The position numbers and the translations under genes are program-made. This document shows, one piece after another, positions 17,018 to 24,727 of a stretch of DNA of 39,082 bases. The notes under the pieces were generated by a model. That model was not told the DNA's origin. It was given only the letters and a program-made list of their open reading frames with translations, and ran no database searches. The stretch is from assembly GCA_013202295.1 (NCBI GenBank), contig JABMRT010000080.1:1-39082 (forward strand), in the 5' to 3' direction. This stretch comes from Candidatus Zhuqueibacterota bacterium (GTDB lineage Bacteria; Zhuqueibacterota; QNDG01; JABMRT01). Position 1 is the first letter of the stretch, and each line of letters starts with the position of its first letter.

Positions 17018-17572
17018 ATGTCAGAGCCTGTGACAGAAATCGCAAACCGGATTCGTGAATTGCGGGAAAGTAATGAGATGTCATCCGAATGGGCAGCGCG
17101 TGCGCTCGGTGTGACAGTCGACGAGCTGAATTCATATGAATCCGGCGAGGATGATATCCCTGTCAGTTTTCTCTATATGGCCGCGAAAAAATATGGAGTG
17201 GATCTCAGCACGTTACTCACCGGGGAGAATCCGCACGACCGGATGTTTTCGCTGGTTCGAAAGGGCGAGGGTGTTCATGCAGAGCGATGTAGTGCTTATC
17301 AATATCAGAGTTTATGTGCTACATTTATGCATAAAAGCATGGAGCCGCTCCTGGTTACAGTGGAACCGAAACCGCCCAACGACGAACCACATTTTAATAC
17401 CCATTCCGGACAGGAATTCCAATACCTTCTCGAGGGCCAATTGCGTGTGACCATTCAGGATCAGGAACTGGATTTGAATCCCGGAGACTCATTGATTTTT
17501 AACAGTGAATATCCCCATTGTCTCAAGGCGCTTGGTGACAAGCCTGCCAAGATCCTGGTGATCATTGTATAG
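17018..17572 (+). CDS. XRE-family regulator with C-terminal cupin sensor domain
   Basis: A 184-residue protein. Residues 1-65 form a lambda-repressor-type helix-turn-helix (IANRIRELRESNEMSSEWAARALGVTVDELNSYESGEDDIP). Residues 105-184 are a cupin barrel with HFNTHSGQEFQYLLEGQLRVTIQDQ and the second motif NPGDSLIFNSEYPHCLK, including likely metal ligands. Proteins of this plan regulate small-molecule metabolism and sense a ligand in the cupin; the ligand is unknown here. The ATG at 17018 has GGGAG seven bases ahead; an ATG two codons earlier would be too close to it. The HAD gene begins 13 bases after its stop. Confidence 0.9.
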   Translation: MSEPVTEIANRIRELRESNEMSSEWAARALGVTVDELNSYESGEDDIPVSFLYMAAKKYGVDLSTLLTGENPHDRMFSLVRKGEGVHAERCSAYQYQSLCATFMHKSMEPLLVTVEPKPPNDEPHFNTHSGQEFQYLLEGQLRVTIQDQELDLNPGDSLIFNSEYPHCLKALGDKPAKILVIIV

Positions 17573-17585
17573 ACTGAATCCAGCA

Positions 17586-18206
17586 ATGAATACAATGATT
17601 TTATCTGTCCCGTCCCATATTTGCGGACTCATTTTCGATTGTGACGGCACGCTGGCCGATACCATGCCCCTGCACTGGGAGTCCTGGCATGAAGAATTCT
17701 CCTTGCATGGATTGACCTGCCCCCAAGAATTTCTGGATACACATAAAGGTGCATATGTGGCCGAGATTGTACGAGAATATAATCGGGTGTTCGATACCGA
17801 ACTCGATTCGGATCAATTTGCATTCAACAAAGAAAAGCGTTCATTGGAAAAGCTTCGAACCGTAAAACCCATTCAACCGGTTGTGGATATTGTCCATCAA
17901 TACCAAGGCATATTGCCGATGGCGGTTGTGTCCGGCGGAAACCGGACGAATGTGATGCTCACAATTGATGTGATTGGGCTGAAGGATGCATTCGAGATTG
18001 TCCTGACCGCTGATGACGGTTACCCCTCCAAACCCGCGCCGGACATGTTTCTCGAGGCGGCTCGCCTGATCGGCGTTTCCCCTGAATCCTGCCAGGTCTA
18101 CGAGGATGGAGATCTTGGTTTGAAGGCGGCCAAAAACGCGGGCATGTCTGCTGTGGATGTACGGCCGCTTTTTGAAGAAACCATTAATCTGCAATATTCC
18201 AAATAA
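17586..18206 (+). CDS. HAD-family hydrolase, beta-phosphoglucomutase/phosphatase type
   Basis: A 206-residue HAD protein of the group with a helical cap. Motif I is FDCDGTLADTMP (nucleophile and acid/base aspartates), motif II SGGNRT, motif III KPAPDMF, and motif IV YEDGDLGLKAAKNAGM. The WHEEF cap start resembles fructose-1-phosphatase/beta-phosphoglucomutase types, so a sugar phosphate is the likely substrate, but this cannot be fixed from sequence. The start at 17586 keeps the preceding gene free of overlap; an ATG at 17595 is also possible and neither has a strong ribosome site. Confidence 0.86.
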   Translation: MNTMILSVPSHICGLIFDCDGTLADTMPLHWESWHEEFSLHGLTCPQEFLDTHKGAYVAEIVREYNRVFDTELDSDQFAFNKEKRSLEKLRTVKPIQPVVDIVHQYQGILPMAVVSGGNRTNVMLTIDVIGLKDAFEIVLTADDGYPSKPAPDMFLEAARLIGVSPESCQVYEDGDLGLKAAKNAGMSAVDVRPLFEETINLQYSK

Positions 18207-18232
18207 ATTTGGCTTATAACATAGGATATAAA

Positions 18233-18541
18233 ATGTCAAAGCTTAAAGGATTTCAACGAAAATACCTGCGCAGTCAGGCGCATCATCTTGATCCGGTTGT
18301 TATGATCGGGAAGAATGGTTTGGTGGAATCCGTACTGGATAAGATCGATACATCGCTTGATGATCATGAGCTGATTAAAATACGCTTCCATGATTATGAA
18401 CGTGATGTTATTAAAGAGATGTGCGAGGAGATTTCCAAGAAAATGTCTGCAGAATTTTGCGGCAAGATCGGTCATGTAGGTATTTTCTTTAGACAGCATG
18501 ATGAGCCTGAGAATCGAAAAATCATGTTACCCGGACAGTAA
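18233..18541 (+). CDS. yhbY: YhbY-type CRM-domain RNA-binding protein
   Basis: A 102-residue single CRM domain: KLKGFQRKYLRSQAHHLDPVVMIGKNGL contains the conserved GxxG-like loop IGKNG, and the remainder follows the alpha-beta pattern of YhbY (DDHELIKIRF, GKIGHVGIFFR). Members bind pre-50S ribosomal particles. The ATG at 18233 sits after TAGGATATAAA; upstream codons in frame (to 18209) are not part of the family. It starts 26 bases after the HAD gene. Confidence 0.92.
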   Translation: MSKLKGFQRKYLRSQAHHLDPVVMIGKNGLVESVLDKIDTSLDDHELIKIRFHDYERDVIKEMCEEISKKMSAEFCGKIGHVGIFFRQHDEPENRKIMLPGQ

Positions 18542-18713
18542 AAGACCAATTCCGCTTGTAGCAAGGACCAGAAACTACTCTATTCCGGATCGATATTATT
18601 CCGACACCATATTTTTAGATTAAATTACTTCTTTTATTTATCATTTATTTCTTCTAAATTGAGCCTGTAAATTATTATTATCCAGTATAATTTTTAAAGT
18701 CATTAGAGATAAA

Positions 18714-19610
18714 ATGAAGAATATTTTTTACATGCAATTGGTAATACTGCTAATTGCTCTGATTTTGTCTTGCTCGAATCAACCTAATGAAAACACAGAA
18801 TCCCTTCGTATAGCGACCTCCATCTATCCAATCCAGGATCTGACACAGCAGATGGCGGGAGAATATGCGGACGTTTTCCATTTAATTCCCGCAGGTGCAA
18901 ATCCGCATCATTTTGAGCCGCCGCCCTCGATTATCCGGCAACTCCAGAATGTGGATCTGTTTGTGGGCGTGCATCCCGACTTTGATGGCTGGATTGAAGA
19001 CCTGTTACCGGTGCAAACACCACGGTTCTATCTTCATCCCAATGCAAAAAACGACGAGACTGAACATCCTGAAAATCTCGATCATGATCATTCCTTTAAT
19101 CCCCATTTTTGGCTGTCCATCCGAACCACCCAAAACGTATTGGGTCAAATTGCTCTAACCCTGTGTAAGACAGATACTCTTCATTGCGAAGCATATAAAC
19201 AAAATTTACAGGATTATCAATCCCGACTGGACAGCCTGGATCAGGAAATCCAAAATCAACTGCTTCCATTTCAAAATAAGGCATTCATTCAATGGCATCC
19301 GGCGTGGGACGGTTTTGCGTCGGATTTTGGTTTACGAATTGCGGGTACAATGGAGTATGGCCATGGTAATGCGCTGCCGATGCGCTCGTTTCAAAAGATC
19401 ATCCAAAACGCTAAAAGCGAAGGCGTTCGGCTGGTCGTGATCGGTTTAAATGTGGAAAGTGATGCAATCATTGCGCTGGTTCGCGAACTTAATGGACAGC
19501 TTCTCAGACTGAATACCATCGGCGGCCCAGAACAACCAGAGGCAGATACATATATAAAAATGATGGCCACCAATGCCAGGTACCTCGCTCAAGCTTTCGG
19601 AGAATTGTGA
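18714..19610 (+). CDS. znuA: Zinc/manganese ABC transporter substrate-binding lipoprotein
   Basis: A 298-residue cluster A-I metal-binding protein. A lipoprotein signal ends ALILSC (C20). ATSIYPIQDLTQQMAGE is the standard beginning, and AGANPHHFEPPPS gives the first histidine ligand. The segment DETEHPENLDHDHSFNPHFWLS is a short acidic/histidine-rich loop plus the second ligand, and AFIQWHPAWDGFA the third. The loop and the pairing with the ATPase and permease favour zinc, but manganese cannot be excluded. TATAAT at 18686-18691 lies about 20 bases upstream of the ATG with no clear -35. No Zur-type site was recognised. Confidence 0.9.
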   Translation: MKNIFYMQLVILLIALILSCSNQPNENTESLRIATSIYPIQDLTQQMAGEYADVFHLIPAGANPHHFEPPPSIIRQLQNVDLFVGVHPDFDGWIEDLLPVQTPRFYLHPNAKNDETEHPENLDHDHSFNPHFWLSIRTTQNVLGQIALTLCKTDTLHCEAYKQNLQDYQSRLDSLDQEIQNQLLPFQNKAFIQWHPAWDGFASDFGLRIAGTMEYGHGNALPMRSFQKIIQNAKSEGVRLVVIGLNVESDAIIALVRELNGQLLRLNTIGGPEQPEADTYIKMMATNARYLAQAFGEL

Positions 19611-19617
19611 GAAATCC

Positions 19618-20394
19618 ATGACAGGAAATCCTACCATATCCGTTCAAGATGTATCTGTAAGGTACGGAGAGAATCTTGTGCTGGACCGCATCCAGTTTGA
19701 TGTCAATCCCCATGAAATAGTCTCAATTGTGGGTCCAAATGGAAGTGGAAAGACCACGCTGATTCATACCATCCTTGGGCTCATTGAACCGTTTCATGGA
19801 ACTGTCCGCGTGTTTGAAAAATCTCCTCAGAGTGCGAGAAGTCGTGGTCAAATCGGATTTCTCCCGCAGGCGATTGGTACGGATTTACAGTTTCCAGTTT
19901 CAGCTTTCGATGTGGTGGCCTTGGCGGTTTCAAGTCATAAACGGATGTTTCGTCCCTTATCCCAAAACGATCGGGCAAGAGTATTGGAAGCCCTTCAAAA
20001 AGTGCAAATGGAGAAATCTGCTCAACTTCATTTTGGCAGTCTATCCGGAGGGGAAAAACAACGCGTGCTGATTGCCAGAGCACTCGCGGTGCATCCTAAA
20101 CTGTTGATCCTTGATGAGCCATCCACTGGATTGGATATTGTCGCGCAAGAGAGTTTTTATAAGCTGCTTCAATATCTTCGGGATGAAGAAGGTCTGACCA
20201 TCCTGTTCGTTTCACATGATATCGGAGCCGTATCCGGTGTGGTGGACCGTATCGCTTGTCTGAACCGCAAGATTCATTTTCACGGCAAGCCTTCGGATTG
20301 CATCCCTTCAGAGGCGCTTGAAGCGGTTTTCGGGAAAGATGTGCAGTTTGTATATCATGACCGCCACTGTCATACATGCGGGGAGGATTCATGA
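19618..20394 (+). CDS. znuC: Metal ABC transporter ATP-binding protein
   Basis: A 258-residue ABC ATPase: Walker A GPNGSGKTT (39-47), Q-loop LPQAIG, signature LSGGEKQR, Walker B LLILDEPSTGLD, and H-loop FVSHD. It powers the adjacent permease. It ends in an unusual YHDRHCHTCGEDS tail rich in His and Cys, which may sense or bind the transported metal (inferred). The ATG at 19618 leaves a 7-base gap to the binding protein; an upstream reading to 19573 would overlap znuA. Confidence 0.93.
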   Translation: MTGNPTISVQDVSVRYGENLVLDRIQFDVNPHEIVSIVGPNGSGKTTLIHTILGLIEPFHGTVRVFEKSPQSARSRGQIGFLPQAIGTDLQFPVSAFDVVALAVSSHKRMFRPLSQNDRARVLEALQKVQMEKSAQLHFGSLSGGEKQRVLIARALAVHPKLLILDEPSTGLDIVAQESFYKLLQYLRDEEGLTILFVSHDIGAVSGVVDRIACLNRKIHFHGKPSDCIPSEALEAVFGKDVQFVYHDRHCHTCGEDS

Positions 20395-21215
20395 GCGAAC
20401 TGCTTGCCATGTCCTTTTTCCACAATGCACTGTGTATGAGCTTGCTTCTCTCCGGGCTCTTTGGGCTGCTCTCGTTCTTTGTGGTGCTACGCAAGATGGT
20501 GTTTCTAGGGGCAGGCATTGCCCATACCGCTTTTGGAGGCGTGGCACTTGGCATTCTTCTTGGCGTGAATCCTCTGTATACATCGCTGGGATTTTGTGTC
20601 GCTTCCGCCATTCTCATCAGCAGGTTGGTTCGATCCGGAAACGTGAACTATGACACGGGTATTGGTATCTTTTTTTCTTTCTCCATGGCGCTCGGAGCAT
20701 TGCTCATTTCGCTGAGACGAGCCTACAGCTTTGATCTTAGCGGTTACCTTTTTGGCAATATTCTTGGTGTCAGTGCATTTGATCTTGTGATCACCTGTAT
20801 TACAGCCGCACTCTTCGCTCTCTTTTTTAGTCTATTTTTCCAGAAGTTGATGTTTATCACATTTGATCCATTGGTAGCAGAGGTGAGTGGTATCCGAGTT
20901 CAGTGGATCGAAACGATGATGTTGATTTTTCTGGCCGTCATTATCGTGGTGAGTGTAAAGATGGTGGGGATCATTCTCGTGTCTGCTCTGGTTGCGTTGC
21001 CTGCCAGTTTTGGATTGCTTCTCTCAAAGCGATATCAAATTGTGTTGGTGATCAGTATTTTTTATGCGATGACTATTCTAATTGGCGGATTGTTTCTCTC
21101 TTATACACTGGACACTCCTACCGGCGCAACTGTTGTGGTTTTGGGAACATTTCTCTATTTCATCACATTCATAATAAAACTTATATTACGATCTGTGTCG
21201 AAAGATGCAGGATAA
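20391..21215 (+). CDS. znuB: Metal ABC transporter permease
   Basis: A 274-residue membrane protein of the ABC-3 family with about eight hydrophobic segments, including the conserved MVFLGAGIAHTAFGGVALG stretch and VKMVGIILVSALVALPA. It forms the zinc/manganese channel with the ATPase upstream, whose stop it overlaps by four bases (ATGA). GGGGAGGA before the ATG at 20391 makes that start better than the ATG at 20376. Confidence 0.93.
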   Translation: MSELLAMSFFHNALCMSLLLSGLFGLLSFFVVLRKMVFLGAGIAHTAFGGVALGILLGVNPLYTSLGFCVASAILISRLVRSGNVNYDTGIGIFFSFSMALGALLISLRRAYSFDLSGYLFGNILGVSAFDLVITCITAALFALFFSLFFQKLMFITFDPLVAEVSGIRVQWIETMMLIFLAVIIVVSVKMVGIILVSALVALPASFGLLLSKRYQIVLVISIFYAMTILIGGLFLSYTLDTPTGATVVVLGTFLYFITFIIKLILRSVSKDAG

Positions 21216-21243
21216 TCCAATTAACTTTAATGTGGATACATCA

Positions 21244-22176
21244 ATGAACAAACCTCAAAATAAATTCAAAGTCTGGATGACAGCCGTGCGTCCTTTCGCG
21301 TACTCGGCTTCTATGACTGCGGTGTTTCTCGGTACAGCCATCGCATTTTATAATGGAGTGCCTATTCACTGGCTCCGATTTTTCCTGACACTCATCGGTG
21401 TGGTTTGTTTTCACACTGCCGCGAATCTGTTGAATGATCGATATGATTTTGAACGCGGACTGGATAAGCAGGTGTTGCCCATGAGTGGTGCGGTTGTGCG
21501 GGGATGGCTAACTCCCGCGCAGGTGACGCGGGCGGCAGTGGGATTGTTGATCCTCGGCGCCATACTCGGTCTTACTCTATTCTGGCAGACCGGATGGCCC
21601 GTACTTGCTCTGGGTGGATTGGGAACCTTGATTGTACTTGCATATACCCGATCAGGAATGTGCCTGAAGTATGCAGCATTGGGTGATGCCGCCATTTTTC
21701 TGGCGTTTGGCGTTTTGCCGGTATTTGGCGCGTTCTGGATTCAAACAGAAATGTTTCATTTTCTCCCAATTTTATGGAGTCTTCCGCTGGCTGCCTATAC
21801 AGTAGCTATCCTGCATGCGAACAACTGGCATGACCTTGAAACTGATCCCAACAAAGGATGCCGAACTGTCGCATCTCTGCTTGGTGATAAAAGATCGGCT
21901 ATCTATTATAAAGTGCTTGTTTTGGGGCCGCTCGCATTGATTGTCTCAGTTCTTATGAGCGGTTTGATAATCCAACAAATTCATCTGGGACCGTATGCAT
22001 TGGGTCTCTGCCTTCTTATATTGCCAAAAATAATCCAACTGGTTCGCATTAACAAAAACAGTGATCCTCAGAAATTCATGATGCTTGATGGATTGACAGC
22101 GCAGGCCCAGATGGGTTTCGGATTGCTTTTAACCGCGGCGTTTGTGATTGGCCGATTTCTGCCAAGTGTCATCTGA
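21244..22176 (+). CDS. menA: UbiA-family prenyltransferase, MenA type
   Basis: A 310-residue polytopic membrane protein. Two aspartate motifs that bind prenyl diphosphate and magnesium are visible: NLLNDRYDFERG near residue 60 and NNWHDLETD near 195, followed by GCRTVAS. The N-terminal WMTAVRPFAYSASM is typical of 1,4-dihydroxy-2-naphthoate prenyltransferase (menaquinone synthesis), the likely reaction. The rest of the men pathway is not in the window, so a different aromatic acceptor is possible. I chose the ATG at 21244; an ATG at 21205 would overlap the permease gene by 11 bases and add 13 residues. Position inside the metal-transporter operon looks like co-transcription rather than shared function. 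Confidence 0.85.
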   Translation: MNKPQNKFKVWMTAVRPFAYSASMTAVFLGTAIAFYNGVPIHWLRFFLTLIGVVCFHTAANLLNDRYDFERGLDKQVLPMSGAVVRGWLTPAQVTRAAVGLLILGAILGLTLFWQTGWPVLALGGLGTLIVLAYTRSGMCLKYAALGDAAIFLAFGVLPVFGAFWIQTEMFHFLPILWSLPLAAYTVAILHANNWHDLETDPNKGCRTVASLLGDKRSAIYYKVLVLGPLALIVSVLMSGLIIQQIHLGPYALGLCLLILPKIIQLVRINKNSDPQKFMMLDGLTAQAQMGFGLLLTAAFVIGRFLPSVI

Positions 22177-22177
22177 T

Positions 22178-22834
22178 ATGAAAATCTTTTCGCAAATGTC
22201 CCTTTTATTATTTTCGGCTATCATCGGATTTACTCTTCTTTTTTCTGGTATTCGATTTCATTTCTGGTGGCAAATGTCTCTGACTGCGGGTGGGCTGGCT
22301 TTGGCAGTGATCCTGCTTTATTCTGATATACGAACCCAGTTATTAGGAGACAGGAGTAGGGGAGCAGGAGATAGAACAAAGACCTGGAAAGCACTCGGTA
22401 TAGGGATCATTTCCGCTTTCATCCTATATGGAATCTTCTGGGCAGGCAATATTCTTGCCCAACGGCTGTTTGGTTTTGCAGCATCCGATATTGAATCGGT
22501 TTATGATTTTAAATCCGGAACACCGGTTTGGATAATCGGACTTCTGATTGCTTGCATCATCGGTCCGGCTGAAGAGATTTTCTGGCGAGGTTTTGTTCAA
22601 TCCCGCATTTCAATGAAGATGCATAAGTGGGGCTGGATCCTTGCCGCGTTTATCTACGCAGGCGTTCATCTTGCCTCGGTGAATGTGATGCTGGTATTGG
22701 CTGCGCTGATTTGTGGGCTATTCTGGGGATGGCTTTATCATCGTTTCCAGTCCCTCCATTTAAATATCATTAGCCATGTGGTCTGGGATCTCATGGTTTT
22801 TCTTCTGCTGCCCTTTCATCAGGTCAATTTCTGA
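22178..22834 (+). CDS. CPBP-family intramembrane glutamic protease
   Basis: A 218-residue protein with about six to seven membrane segments. The ABI/CAAX signature EExxxR is E132-E133-x3-R137 in PAEEIFWRGF, with H164 in YAGVHLASVN and H200 in ISHVVWD as the other metal or catalytic residues. Related proteins cleave CAAX or signal-type substrates in the membrane; the substrate here is unknown. It begins one base after the prenyltransferase stop. Residues 57-70 (GDRSRGAGDRTKTW) between the second and third membrane segments come from a purine-rich DNA tract that looks inserted. Confidence 0.85.
   Translation: MKIFSQMSLLLFSAIIGFTLLFSGIRFHFWWQMSLTAGGLALAVILLYSDIRTQLLGDRSRGAGDRTKTWKALGIGIISAFILYGIFWAGNILAQRLFGFAASDIESVYDFKSGTPVWIIGLLIACIIGPAEEIFWRGFVQSRISMKMHKWGWILAAFIYAGVHLASVNVMLVLAALICGLFWGWLYHRFQSLHLNIISHVVWDLMVFLLLPFHQVNF
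22345..22377. repeat. Purine-rich (AGACAGGAG-like) tract inside the CPBP gene
   Basis: A G/A-rich stretch of repeated GGAG/CAGGAG words lies in frame in the coding sequence and encodes a charged loop. A related G/A-rich tract lies between genes at 2488-2518. Both look like dispersed simple repeats; function unknown. Confidence 0.35.
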
Positions 22835-23164
22835 CTCTATTGCAATCTTTTTCTGAGACAGGTTCAGGTGATATAATATCATTCCTAGCTTTAATTGTAA
22901 TATCAGTTAAACCTAGAAATAATAATGATAAGAAAATTTTTTAAACCAATTCAAATCTATTTAATGAGTTTTTATACAACTTTGCAAGGTGAAATTATAG
23001 TTGAAAATATTCAATTTTCTTGTTGACCTCTAAGATATTAGTCTGTATATTGAAACAACTCCAGGTATAAGATCGACTCCGGACCCATAGGTTATTCCAT
23101 AGCTCTGATAGATACGGTTTTAGTACATGGGATTATCTCAACCATAGAATAAGGAGGATGGGAA
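22835..23164. other. AT-rich intergenic region with leader of the 58-residue gene
   Basis: This 330-base gap has no recognised gene. It contains an exact 13-base inverted repeat at 22869-22881 (TGATAT-A-ATATCA), a TTGAA/TTCAA inverted pair near 23001-23014, and the promoter at 23023-23051. The last roughly 107 bases are an untranslated leader. Confidence 0.5.
23023..23051 (+). promoter_or_regulatory. Sigma70-type promoter for the 58-residue gene
   Basis: TTGACC (23023-23028), exactly 17 bases, TATATT (23046-23051). Transcription should begin near 23058, giving a leader of about 107 bases before the small gene. Confidence 0.6.
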
Positions 23165-23341
23165 ATGAAAGCTGTTTTTTATGATGTGAAGCTTCGTAAA
23201 AAAGTAGAAGTAGATGTCTCTGAAAAAGTGACATATGGTGAGCCAGGTAAAGAGCGATATGCACTTAAAGGAAAAACACCAGATGGTCGCAATTTGACCA
23301 AATTTGTAAAGAAATCTGATTGGGAGCAAGCGAACGTTTGA
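23165..23341 (+). CDS. 58-residue basic protein, function unknown
   Basis: A small gene of 59 codons: MKAVFYDVKLRKKVEVDV then a turn, RYALKGKTPDGRNLTKFV and KKSDWEQANV. The alternating pattern predicts a compact beta-rich fold; Lys and Arg dominate. I do not recognise a named family, although short proteins starting MKA-FYD-K-R-K-V look familiar from other uncultured genomes (memory only). Support for it being real: AAGGAGG six to seven bases before the ATG, a good promoter at 23023-23051, and a strong terminator 78 bases after the stop. It stands alone between the CPBP protease and DAHP synthase genes. Confidence 0.75.
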   Translation: MKAVFYDVKLRKKVEVDVSEKVTYGEPGKERYALKGKTPDGRNLTKFVKKSDWEQANV

Positions 23342-23418
23342 TTTGATTTTGCTTCATTGCCCCAACATCTGTGGATTAGCATAAGAAAAGGCATTTTGTC
23401 AAAATCATTGATCTTCTC

Positions 23419-23446
23419 AAAGCCACCGAGTCACTCGGTGGCTTTT
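23419..23446 (+). terminator. Rho-independent terminator after the 58-residue gene
   Basis: AGCCACCGAG and CTCGGTGGCT make a GC-rich 10-pair stem with a TCA loop, extended by A/T pairs and followed by a run of five T on the plus strand. Confidence 0.9.
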
Positions 23447-23552
23447 TGATATTGTGGTTCCGCAATTCGCGGGTGCAGGATAGATTCTCAGGAACATTGC
23501 ATGATCCTAATTGTATTCAATAAAACATCACACATAAAATAAAGCTAGACAT

Positions 23553-24653
23553 ATGATTATTGAAATTGAAAAGGAATATGTTGAAACTGTAGAGCAGATC
23601 ACAAATCTGGTACGTTCAAAAAAATGTCGCCCCGATGTGTTGTATGGTGATTTTTACACAGTAATCGCTGTGGAAGGTGATGCCACCCAGCTCGATACGC
23701 AGTATATTGAAACCTATCCCGGTGTGGTGAGAACCTGGCGCATTTCGTCGTCATATAAAACTATCTCTCGAAAAGTGATTGGTGAAAATAGTCAAAAGGT
23801 CGAACGCGACAGGCGTCATGTCAAGGTTCCCGGCCCAGATGGTCAGATACGCGTTTTCAAGGATTCCCAATTTATTTTTATCGCGGGTCCCTGTGCCGTA
23901 GAAAGTTACGATCATACTGCATCCATCGCCGAAGGGCTGGCCAAACTCGCGGATAAATACAATATCCGTGACCGGATGATTCTACGAGGTGGTGCGTTTA
24001 AACCTCGAACTCGACCATGGGATTTCCGTGGTCTGGGGGAGGAAGCGCTGGATATCCTTGATAAAGTGAGTGAGAACACAGGACTGCCTTATGTGACCGA
24101 GGTGATGTCAATCACACAGGTTGACGAGGTTGCTTCCCGCGCGGATATGCTGCAAATAGGCACACGTAACTTCCAGAATTTCAACTTGCTCGAAGCGGTT
24201 GGAAAAGCAGGTAAACCCATCCTGTATAAAAGGGGTGTGGCGGCCGAGCTTGAAGAGTGGCTTTCTGCGGCCGAATATATTGCTCTGCAGGGCAACAAGG
24301 ATATTGTGCTATGCGAGCGTGGCGTCAAATCCACCACACATGGCGATTATAATCGCAGTCATCTTGATCTGGATGTGGTTCCTGCCATCAAGGATCGAAC
24401 TATTCTTCCTGTTATTGTGGATCCGAGTCACAGTGCAGGCATCGCAGACCTTGTACCCTATCAATTCTGCGGGGCCTCAGTATTCAAGGCCAATGGTGCA
24501 ATGGTTGAGGTTATCACGGATGACATTGAGCGAAAGTCCATTCGATGTGACGCGCGTCAGGCGCTTCGACTCTCTGTGTACGAGAAATTGATTCAGTTTC
24601 AGCTTGAGAGCGAGAAAATTAAACTGGATTTCACGGAACATCCCTTGAATTGA
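23553..24653 (+). CDS. aroF: DAHP synthase, type I-beta with N-terminal regulatory domain
   Basis: A 366-residue 3-deoxy-7-phosphoheptulonate synthase, first step of aromatic amino acid synthesis. Residues 1-85 form an N-terminal ferredoxin-like extension (YGDFYTVIAVEGDATQLD) as in Thermotoga-type enzymes, where it carries feedback control. The catalytic barrel shows FIAGPCAVES near 110, RGGAFKPRTRPWDFRG, GTRNFQNFNLL, VLCERGVKST, VIVDPSHSAG with the metal-binding histidine, and ANGAMVEV. No T-box or tryptophan leader was visible upstream. The terminator at 24681-24711 follows it, so it is probably expressed alone. Confidence 0.95.
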   Translation: MIIEIEKEYVETVEQITNLVRSKKCRPDVLYGDFYTVIAVEGDATQLDTQYIETYPGVVRTWRISSSYKTISRKVIGENSQKVERDRRHVKVPGPDGQIRVFKDSQFIFIAGPCAVESYDHTASIAEGLAKLADKYNIRDRMILRGGAFKPRTRPWDFRGLGEEALDILDKVSENTGLPYVTEVMSITQVDEVASRADMLQIGTRNFQNFNLLEAVGKAGKPILYKRGVAAELEEWLSAAEYIALQGNKDIVLCERGVKSTTHGDYNRSHLDLDVVPAIKDRTILPVIVDPSHSAGIADLVPYQFCGASVFKANGAMVEVITDDIERKSIRCDARQALRLSVYEKLIQFQLESEKIKLDFTEHPLN

Positions 24654-24680
24654 TTTGCGTTGCACGAACCGAACTAATTA

Positions 24681-24711
24681 CCCCAATGGTGATTCATTGG
24701 GGTTTGTTTTT
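24681..24711 (+). terminator. Rho-independent terminator after DAHP synthase
   Basis: CCCCAATG and CATTGGGG pair around GTGATT/TGATT-type loop bases, followed by TTTGTTTTT. It separates the DAHP synthase and AbgT genes. Confidence 0.9.
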
Positions 24712-24727
24712 AATGGATTAAATACTC

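Noticed and set aside
23452-23552. T-box or attenuator upstream of DAHP synthase
   Set aside because: No specifier-loop or T-box core words and no leader peptide with aromatic codons were visible.
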